From the NCBI GenBank assembly GCA_934659445.1, contig CAKUHV010000057.1:1-10993 (forward strand): a DNA stretch of 10,993 nt. Reading direction: 5' to 3'. The notes beneath the pieces were generated by a model. It saw only the letters and a program-made list of their open reading frames with translations, had not been told where the DNA came from and did no database searches. The stretch is from an uncultured Oscillospiraceae bacterium (GTDB taxonomy: Bacteria; Bacillota; Clostridia; Oscillospirales; Oscillospiraceae). Shown piece after piece: positions 5,197 to 10,993 of the stretch (the stretch's first letter is position 1; each line of letters begins with the position of its first letter). Both the position numbers and the translations under genes were made by a program.

Positions 5197-7252
5197 TACG
5201 GTCTATGGCAAAAACCTGACCCGCTTCTGGCCCCTGTGGGCGATCTACGGCATGGCGTGGCTCTTTATGATGCCCCTTGCCCTGCTCCAGAGATGGCTGA
5301 ACGGGCTGCGCTGGATGGAGGGGTCCGAGGTGCTCCGGCAGAGCTTGCTGAACTGGTCGGTGCGGGTGCCCCAGACCCTCACCCCCGGCCTGTGTCTGGC
5401 CGCCGCCTTCGGGGTGTTCTGCGCCATGGAGGCGTTCGGATATCTGTACACCACCCGCTCGGTGTGCATGATGCAGTCCCTGCCCATGAACCGGCGGCAG
5501 CTGTTCACCGCCCAGTATCTGGGGGGATTGTCCCTGCTGATCCTGCCCAATGTGGTCATCGCCGCCCTCACCGCGGCGCTGGAGCTGTGCCTGCTGCCCT
5601 CCGCCGGGTGGGGGGCGGCCCTGTCCGCCCTGGGCCTGTGGCTGGCGGTGCAGAGCGGCCTGTGCCTGTTCTTCTACTCCTTCGCGGTCTTCTGCGCCAT
5701 GTTCACGGGCAGCGTGCTGGCCCTGCCGGTATTCTACGGCATCCTGAACTTTCTGGTCGCGGGGGTGTACATGCTGGTGCAGGGGCTGATGGCGGAGTTC
5801 TTCTACGGCTTCTCCCGGTGGGGAATGGGGATGCCGTCCGCCATTCGGTGGCTGACCCCCTTTGTCAAGCTGATGGACGCCTGCGAGGGCTCCTGGGCCC
5901 TTTGGGACGACACCTGCTATCAGCTGAGAGCCCCAGGTGCGGTGGCGGTATACGCCGCCGCCGGGGTGGTGCTGGCGGTGCTGGCCGTTCTGGTGTATCA
6001 GCTGCGCCACGCCGAGTCCGCCGGCGACGTGGTGGCCATCCCCGTGGTGCGGCCGGTGTTCCGCTGCGGTGTGGCCTTCTGCACGGGGCTGTCCATGGGC
6101 ATCTTCACCGCCGTGTTCTTCGGATGGGCGGCCGACGGCCTGCCCCTGACCCTGCTGGTGGTGCTGTGGACGGCGGTGGGCTGGTTCGTGGCGGAGATGT
6201 TCCTGCGCCGCTCCTTCCGGGTGCTGCGGGCGTGGAAGGGCTGTCTGGTGATGATGGCGGTGTCCGCCCTGCTGTGCGCCGGGTGTATGTTCGACCTGTT
6301 CGGGGTGCAGAGCCGCGTCCCCGCCGCCGACCGGGTGGAGTCCGTCACCGTCAGCGGCGACATGCTGGGCTACCCCAACGACGGGGCCTCCCGGGAGGAC
6401 CTCAAACTGACCGGCCGCACTCAGGTGGAGAAGGTGATCGCCCTCCACCAGGCCATTGTGGACTGGCACAACGCCGGCGAGGACGGGGCCAACCCCGGCA
6501 AGAACCGGGCGGAGAGCCTGCGGGTGGAGCTGACCTACCGTCTGCGGGGGGGCGGCACCCTGTCCCGGAGCTACTACGCCGTGTCCGTCTATGAGGAGGA
6601 CGTGGACCAGCCCGGCACCGTGGCCTATGCCTGGCGGCAGCTGGCGGAGGACCGGGACATCGTGGCCGCGGCCTACGGCTTTGACCGGTACGACCTGTCC
6701 CAGTGGATCGCCGATACCTGGGAGGGGGGCACCTATCACGCCGACCGGGACCGCGGCATCAACGCCTATCTGGACGGCGTCCGGGACAAGGACGGCGGCT
6801 ACAACACCGTCTCTCTGGACGGGGCCGCCGGGGAGGATCTGGACGGCCTGTGGACGGCGGTGCTGGCCGACTTTAAGGCGGGCACGCTGGGCCGCCGGTA
6901 TCTGTTCGACAGCTCCGACCAGCGGATGGACCACACCTGCCGCACCGATCTGGTCTTCGAGTTCAAGTCCGATCCGGAGGAGGGGCGCTCCTGGACGAGC
7001 GTCATCGTCACCCTGACCCCCGACGCGGAGAACACCCTGTCCTGGCTGCGGGAGAACTCCGGGCTGGGCACGGACTATACCGTTCCCACCTACCGCCAGT
7101 GGACGGAGGGGGAGTACGAGGATGCCGCCGAGAAGTTTTACAACGGCGACACCGCCGGAGAGACCTTTGACGCGGCCACCGGGGAGGAGGTCCTTGGGGC
7201 CATCGGCGGAGCCGACGGTCCCACCGTGGTGATCACGACGGGGGGATATTAA
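5171..7252 (+). CDS. ABC-2-type permease with large extracytoplasmic domain ending in IGGADGPT
   Basis: This is the 693-residue membrane partner of the preceding ATPase, which it overlaps by 26 nt. The N-terminus (GKNLTRFWPLW) is typical of Clostridia ABC-2 permeases linked to YtrA-type operons. I count about nine hydrophobic segments, near 20-39, 72-93, 115-141, 147-168, 170-205 (possibly two), 255-275, 297-318, 323-345 and 356-377. Residues about 385-693 are polar, rich in Asp, Gly and Tyr, and should lie outside the membrane. I recognise no fold there. The protein ends with GAIGGADGPTVVITTGGY. IGGADGPT (678-685) recalls a conserved segment of OadB/GcdB-type decarboxylase beta subunits, but the rest is unrelated. 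It is probably an exporter or an envelope-stress transporter; substrate and direction are unknown. I chose the start for its ribosome binding site. Confidence 0.88.
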   Translation: MRSGTSCFNTVYGKNLTRFWPLWAIYGMAWLFMMPLALLQRWLNGLRWMEGSEVLRQSLLNWSVRVPQTLTPGLCLAAAFGVFCAMEAFGYLYTTRSVCMMQSLPMNRRQLFTAQYLGGLSLLILPNVVIAALTAALELCLLPSAGWGAALSALGLWLAVQSGLCLFFYSFAVFCAMFTGSVLALPVFYGILNFLVAGVYMLVQGLMAEFFYGFSRWGMGMPSAIRWLTPFVKLMDACEGSWALWDDTCYQLRAPGAVAVYAAAGVVLAVLAVLVYQLRHAESAGDVVAIPVVRPVFRCGVAFCTGLSMGIFTAVFFGWAADGLPLTLLVVLWTAVGWFVAEMFLRRSFRVLRAWKGCLVMMAVSALLCAGCMFDLFGVQSRVPAADRVESVTVSGDMLGYPNDGASREDLKLTGRTQVEKVIALHQAIVDWHNAGEDGANPGKNRAESLRVELTYRLRGGGTLSRSYYAVSVYEEDVDQPGTVAYAWRQLAEDRDIVAAAYGFDRYDLSQWIADTWEGGTYHADRDRGINAYLDGVRDKDGGYNTVSLDGAAGEDLDGLWTAVLADFKAGTLGRRYLFDSSDQRMDHTCRTDLVFEFKSDPEEGRSWTSVIVTLTPDAENTLSWLRENSGLGTDYTVPTYRQWTEGEYEDAAEKFYNGDTAGETFDAATGEEVLGAIGGADGPTVVITTGGY

Positions 7253-7266
7253 AGCGCCCCCATTTT
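7241..7266 (+). terminator. Weak terminator candidate at the permease stop codon
   Basis: GGGGG (7241-7245) can pair with CCCCC (7257-7261) around the TAA stop, and the stem is followed by ATTTT. The stem is only 5 bp with an 11-nt loop and a four-base T-run, so termination would be partial at best. I see no better terminator before mfd. Confidence 0.25.
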
Positions 7267-7270
7267 CCCC

Positions 7271-7300
7271 TTGACCCCGCTGCCCCGGCGGGGCTATACT
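7271..7300 (+). promoter_or_regulatory. mfd: Sigma-70/SigA-type promoter of mfd
   Basis: TTGACC (7271-7276) and TATACT (7295-7300) are separated by 18 bp, each matching the consensus at 5 of 6 positions. The start site would be near 7307, giving a leader of about 85 nt. The spacer contains an inverted repeat, CCCCGC / GCGGGG (7275-7280 with 7288-7293). The leader contains a bulged hairpin (C-rich 7324-7331, G-rich 7338-7347) followed by CTTTC. Confidence 0.65.
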
Positions 7301-7391
7301 GAACTGAACACAAGGCCGGATACCCCCCTCCCTTTGCGGAGCGGGGGCTTTCGGCGTCTCCAAACCATTTTGTCCGCTGTGAGGAACTGCC

Positions 7392-10300
7392 ATGAAACTG
7401 CTCGCCTGTGCCCTGAACGATCTGCCTGAATTCCGGCAGCTGCTGACCGCCATCGACGGCGGAGCCTGCCCCGCCGCCGTGTCCGGCCTTGCCGCCGTCC
7501 ACCGGGCCCACTTCGCCGCCGCCCTTGGGCTGGTGACCGGGCGGCCGGTGGTGGCCGTGTGCGCCGACGAGGGAGAGGCCGGCCGTCTGGCCCGGGACAT
7601 GGCTGCCTTTGCGGGGGCGGAGGTGCCCGTGCTTACCCCCCGGTCCTTCACCTTCCACACCGGGGCCACGGTGTCCCGCCAGTGGGAGCACCGGCGGCTG
7701 GCTCTGCTGGACCGCCTGAGCCGGGGGCAGATGCCCTTTCTGGTGGCCACGGCGGAGGCCCTGACCCAGTACACCGTCCCCCCCCAGACCCTGACCAGAG
7801 CCCGGCTGGAGCTGAAGCCCGGGGACAGCCGCGACCTGAATTCCCTGACCGAGCAGCTGACCGCTATGGGCTACGTCCGGTGCGACCAGGTGGAGGGGGT
7901 GGGCCAATTTGCCCTGCGTGGGGGCATTCTGGACGTGTTCGGCCCCGGCATGGAAAACCCCGTCCGGGCGGAGTTCTGGGGGGACGAGATCGATGCCATG
8001 GGTGCCTTCGACCCCGCCACCCAGCGGCGGACGGAGAACGTGGAGTCCGCCCTGCTGCTGCCCGCGGCGGAGGTGCTGCCCCACATGGCCCCCGGGGGGC
8101 TCTCCGGCCTGGCGGCCAAGCTGGAAAAGCTGGCGCAGCGGGCGCGGCGGGAGGGCGGTCAGGAGCTGGCCGCCAGTCTGGAGCGGGACCGGGAGCTGCT
8201 GGAGCAGGGCCTGCCCTTCCCCGCCGCCGACCGGTATCTCTCCCTGATCTACCCGGAGCTGACCACCCCCCTGGACTACCTGCCCGGGGACGCCTGTGTG
8301 GTGCTCAGCGAGTGCCCCCGGGTGGAGGAGCGGGTCAAGACCTATCAGTGGCAGATCCAGGAGGACATCAAGACCCTGCTGGAGCGGGGGGAGCTGGACT
8401 CCGCCTGCACCGACCTGGCCCTGACCCCGGGGCAGCTGTTCCGGGCCATGGAGGAGTTCCCTCTGGTGTTTCTGGACTCCTTTACCATCTCCTCCTACCC
8501 TGTGCTCCCCCGCTGTCTCATCCCGGTGACGGCCAAGCAGCTGTCCCCCTTCGGGGCGAGTCTGGAGACGGCGGTGCAGGATATGTCTCACTACCAGGCC
8601 GCGGGGTTTTCCACCGTGGTGCTGGCGGCCAGCGAGCAGCGCTGCCTGAATTTACAGCAGCTGCTGCGGGAGCAGGGCATCAAGACGGCGGTGGAGTTCC
8701 GGCTGAAGGGCCTGCCCAGGGCGGGCACGGCGGTGATCTGTGTGGGCGGCCTGTCCGCGGGCATGGAGTACCCCGCCAAAAAGCTGGCCATTCTGGCCGA
8801 GGGCAGCGGCGGCGGACAGAAAAAGCGCCCCCGTCCGGTCAGGCAGGCCACCAACCGCCAGAAGCTGAAGTCCTACGCCGACCTGTCCGTGGGCGACCTG
8901 GTGGTGCATGAGCACCACGGCATCGGCCGGTACGCCGGCATGGTGAAGATGGCCGCCGACGGGGTGCAGAAGGACTATGTGAAGATCGCTTACGCCGGGT
9001 CCGACGTGCTGTACGTCCCCGCCACCCAGCTGGATCTGGTGAGCAAGTACATCGGCGGCGGCGAGGACGCCAACGAGACCAAGAAGCTGTCCAGGCTGGG
9101 GGGCACCGAGTGGGAGAAGCAGAAGAGCCGGGCCAAAAAGGCGGTGCAGGATCTGGCCAAGGGGCTGATCCAGCTGTACGCCCAGCGCCAGCGGCAGGCG
9201 GGGTTCTCCTTCTCCCCGGACACCCCGTGGCAGCGCCAGTTTGAGGAGGAGTTCGAGTATACCGAGACCGAGGACCAGCTGCGGTGCGTGGAGGAGATCA
9301 AGCGGGATATGGAGAAGCCCTCCCCCATGGACCGCCTGCTGTGCGGTGACGTGGGCTACGGCAAGACGGAGGTGGCCTTCCGGGCCATTATGAAGTGCGT
9401 CATGGACGGCAAGCAGGCCGCCGTTCTGGTGCCCACCACCGTGCTGGCCCGGCAGCACTACCTGTCCGCATTGAACCGCTTCCGGGGCTACCCCGTGACC
9501 ATCGACGTGGTCTCCCGCTTCCGCACCCCCACCCAGATGAAAAAGACCCTGTACGACGTATCCACCGGCAAGGTGGATATCCTCATCGGCACCCACCGCC
9601 TGTTCAACCGGGATGTGCGCTTCAAGGATCTGGGCCTGCTGGTGGTGGACGAGGAGCAGCGCTTCGGCGTGCAGCACAAGGAGAAGCTGAAGGAGACCTT
9701 CCGTCAGGTGGACGTGCTCACCCTGTCCGCCACCCCCATCCCCCGCACCCTGAACATGGCCCTGTCCGGCATCCGGGATATGTCCACCCTGGAGGAGCCC
9801 CCCGCCGACCGCCAGCCGGTACAGACCTATGTGCTGGAGCACGACTGGGCCGTGCTGGCCGACGCCATGCGCCGGGAGCTGGAGCGGGGAGGGCAGGTGT
9901 ATTACCTGCACAACCGGGTGGAGACCATCGACCGCACCGCCGCCCGCCTCCAGTCCCTGCTGGGGGAGGACGCGGCCATCGGCGTGGCCCACGGCAAGAT
10001 GACCCAGGAGGCCATTGACGACGTGATGAGCCGCATGACCGACGGCGACCTGAACGTGCTGGTGTGCACCACCATCATCGAAACGGGCATCGACCTGCCC
10101 AACGCCAACACCCTGATCATCGAGGACGCCGACCAGTTGGGCCTGGCCCAGCTGCACCAGATCCGGGGCCGGGTGGGCCGCTCCAGCCGCCGGGCCTTCG
10201 CCTACCTCACCTACCGCCGGGGCAAGGTGCTCACCGAGGTGGCTGCCAAGCGCCTGAGCGCCATCCGGGAGTTCGCCGAGTTCGGCTCCGGCTTCAAGAT

Positions 10301-10889
10301 CGCCATGCGGGATCTGGAGATCCGGGGGGCGGGCAATGTGCTGGGCCCGGAGCAGTCGGGCTTTATGCTCAGCGTGGGCTACGACATGTATCTGCGCCTG
10401 CTGGAGGAGGCCGTGCTGACAGAGCAGGGGCAGACGGTGGAAAAGCCCGCCGGCTGCGCCGCCGACCTGTCCGTGTCCGCCAACATCCCCGACCGGTACG
10501 TCCCCTCCGCCGAGCAGCGCATGGACCTGTACCGCCGCATCGCCGCCATCCGCAGCGAGAGCGACGCCGACGACCTTGTGGATGAGCTCATCGACCGCTA
10601 CGGCGAGCCACCCCGCCCGGTGAACAACCTGATCTCCGTGGCCCTGCTGCGGTGCGCCGCCTCCGCCGCCGGCATCACCGACATCAGCCAGAAGGCCGGG
10701 TGCCTGCTGCTCTCCCTGCCCAAATTCGATCTGGCCGCCGTGTCCGCCCTGTGCGCGGGCAGCAAGTATAAGGGGCGGCTGCTGTTTTCCGCCGGGGATA
10801 AGCCCTATCTGTCCCTGCGCCTGAGGAAGGGGGAGGATCCCCTGAAGGCTGCCCAGCAGGTGGTGGACGATCACGGGAAAGAGAATTAG
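7392..10889 (+). CDS. mfd: Transcription-repair coupling factor Mfd
   Basis: Mfd is an ATP-driven DNA translocase that removes RNA polymerase stalled at DNA lesions and recruits UvrA for nucleotide excision repair. The 1165-residue product is full length. In order I see the degenerate UvrB-like N-terminal module with RGGILDVFG (176-184) and EFWGDEID soon after, the CarD-like RNA-polymerase-interaction domain SVGDLVVHEHHGIGRYAG (from about 499), the RecG-type translocase with Walker A GDVGYGKT (652-659), the DEEQ box (753-756), SATPIPRT (779-786), TTIIETGIDLP (893-903) and QIRGRVGR (923-930), and then the C-terminal TRCF domain (about 1010-1110), which blocks UvrA binding until activated. ATG is preceded by GAGGA. 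It has its own promoter. Many Firmicutes carry pth directly upstream of mfd, but here an ABC operon lies there. No frameshift is seen. Confidence 0.98.
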   Translation: MKLLACALNDLPEFRQLLTAIDGGACPAAVSGLAAVHRAHFAAALGLVTGRPVVAVCADEGEAGRLARDMAAFAGAEVPVLTPRSFTFHTGATVSRQWEHRRLALLDRLSRGQMPFLVATAEALTQYTVPPQTLTRARLELKPGDSRDLNSLTEQLTAMGYVRCDQVEGVGQFALRGGILDVFGPGMENPVRAEFWGDEIDAMGAFDPATQRRTENVESALLLPAAEVLPHMAPGGLSGLAAKLEKLAQRARREGGQELAASLERDRELLEQGLPFPAADRYLSLIYPELTTPLDYLPGDACVVLSECPRVEERVKTYQWQIQEDIKTLLERGELDSACTDLALTPGQLFRAMEEFPLVFLDSFTISSYPVLPRCLIPVTAKQLSPFGASLETAVQDMSHYQAAGFSTVVLAASEQRCLNLQQLLREQGIKTAVEFRLKGLPRAGTAVICVGGLSAGMEYPAKKLAILAEGSGGGQKKRPRPVRQATNRQKLKSYADLSVGDLVVHEHHGIGRYAGMVKMAADGVQKDYVKIAYAGSDVLYVPATQLDLVSKYIGGGEDANETKKLSRLGGTEWEKQKSRAKKAVQDLAKGLIQLYAQRQRQAGFSFSPDTPWQRQFEEEFEYTETEDQLRCVEEIKRDMEKPSPMDRLLCGDVGYGKTEVAFRAIMKCVMDGKQAAVLVPTTVLARQHYLSALNRFRGYPVTIDVVSRFRTPTQMKKTLYDVSTGKVDILIGTHRLFNRDVRFKDLGLLVVDEEQRFGVQHKEKLKETFRQVDVLTLSATPIPRTLNMALSGIRDMSTLEEPPADRQPVQTYVLEHDWAVLADAMRRELERGGQVYYLHNRVETIDRTAARLQSLLGEDAAIGVAHGKMTQEAIDDVMSRMTDGDLNVLVCTTIIETGIDLPNANTLIIEDADQLGLAQLHQIRGRVGRSSRRAFAYLTYRRGKVLTEVAAKRLSAIREFAEFGSGFKIAMRDLEIRGAGNVLGPEQSGFMLSVGYDMYLRLLEEAVLTEQGQTVEKPAGCAADLSVSANIPDRYVPSAEQRMDLYRRIAAIRSESDADDLVDELIDRYGEPPRPVNNLISVALLRCAASAAGITDISQKAGCLLLSLPKFDLAAVSALCAGSKYKGRLLFSAGDKPYLSLRLRKGEDPLKAAQQVVDDHGKEN

Positions 10890-10906
10890 ATCCCCCTTTT
10901 GGACGA

Positions 10907-10951
10907 GTGGGGGCTGCGCCCCCACGCCCCCGTAGGGGCGGCGCCTACGGG
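10907..10951. repeat. Two adjacent GC palindromes downstream of mfd
   Basis: A perfect 8-bp stem GTGGGGGC / GCCCCCAC (10907-10914 with 10918-10925, loop TGC) is followed by a second 8-bp stem CCCGTAGG / CCTACGGG (10929-10936 with 10944-10951). The first lies 17 nt after the mfd stop. Neither is followed by a T-run, so I do not call an intrinsic terminator. CGTAGGGG is shared with the repeats at 1775 and 1798. Confidence 0.65.
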
Positions 10952-10959
10952 ATACGATG

Positions 10960-10993
10960 AACGGACGTTGTACCCCGTAGGGGCGGATATGAT
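10960..10993. repeat. Dispersed intergenic repeat, copy B, cut by the window end
   Basis: This copy matches 1759-1792 at 28 of 34 bases in the same orientation. It stops at the window edge in the middle of what is a hairpin in copy A. The remaining bases after mfd hold no gene. Confidence 0.65.

Noticed and set aside
7190..7252. Calling the permease a Na+-translocating decarboxylase beta subunit because of IGGADGPT
   Set aside because: Only the short C-terminal motif is shared. The rest has ABC-2 permease topology and follows an ATPase gene, with none of the other beta-subunit features.
5144..7774. Very long open frame (876 codons) on the minus strand opposite the permease and the mfd start
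   Set aside because: Its translation is low-complexity (rich in Gly, His, Gln, Pro, Arg), spans two real genes and an intergenic region, and has no domain. It is a by-product of high GC in the opposite strand.
8652..10925. 757-codon open frame on the minus strand opposite mfd
   Set aside because: It has the same His/Gly/Gln-rich shadow composition and lies fully opposite a gene with all Mfd motifs.
10907..10951. Intrinsic terminator of mfd
   Set aside because: Two strong hairpins are present but no T-run follows either. Both share sequence with the intergenic repeat family, so I list them as repeats.

Overview
The window is GC-rich, with strong G/C bias at third codon positions, and gene-dense. 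It looks like a chromosomal segment of a Clostridia-class Firmicute. I would guess a high-GC Oscillospiraceae-type gut anaerobe (Flavonifractor / Pseudoflavonifractor / Intestinimonas-like). That guess rests on the strong AGGAGG-type ribosome binding sites, the YtrA-type GntR/ABC operon, the style of the permease and the families of GC-rich palindromic intergenic repeats. No marker RNA gene is present, so the taxonomy is inference.

Region 1 (about 1-3775, minus strand) is a complete proline biosynthesis cluster transcribed right to left: proC, proB, a small cysteine-rich (probable zinc-ribbon) gene, then proA. ProB phosphorylates glutamate, ProA reduces gamma-glutamyl phosphate to the semialdehyde, which cyclises to P5C, and ProC reduces P5C to proline. 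The small ORF ends 6 nt before the proA start, so the two look translationally coupled. A strong hairpin after proA closes the cluster. A good extended -10 promoter on the minus strand lies about 220 nt before proC, so the leader would contain a 159-bp nested palindrome.

Region 2 (about 3841-7252, plus strand) is divergently transcribed. It encodes a short YtrA-type GntR repressor, an ABC-2-type ATPase overlapping it by 4 nt, and a 693-residue permease overlapping the ATPase by 26 nt. The permease has about nine membrane segments followed by a roughly 300-residue extracytoplasmic domain that ends in IGGADGPT, a motif I associate with the beta subunit of Na+-translocating decarboxylases. A perfect 7-bp inverted repeat with a 10-bp spacer sits just after the proposed -10 box and is a natural candidate for the repressor's operator.

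Region 3 (7253-10993, plus strand) has its own good promoter (TTGACC, 18 bp, TATACT) and carries full-length mfd, the transcription-repair coupling factor. Beyond mfd lies a palindrome-rich tail cut by the window edge.

Between the genes there are several families of palindromic repeats. The most distinctive feature is two G-quadruplex-type motifs (four G3 runs with single-base loops), each 2-6 nt beyond the stop codon of proB or proC and on the template strand. There is no tRNA, rRNA, CRISPR array, IS transposase or phage gene.
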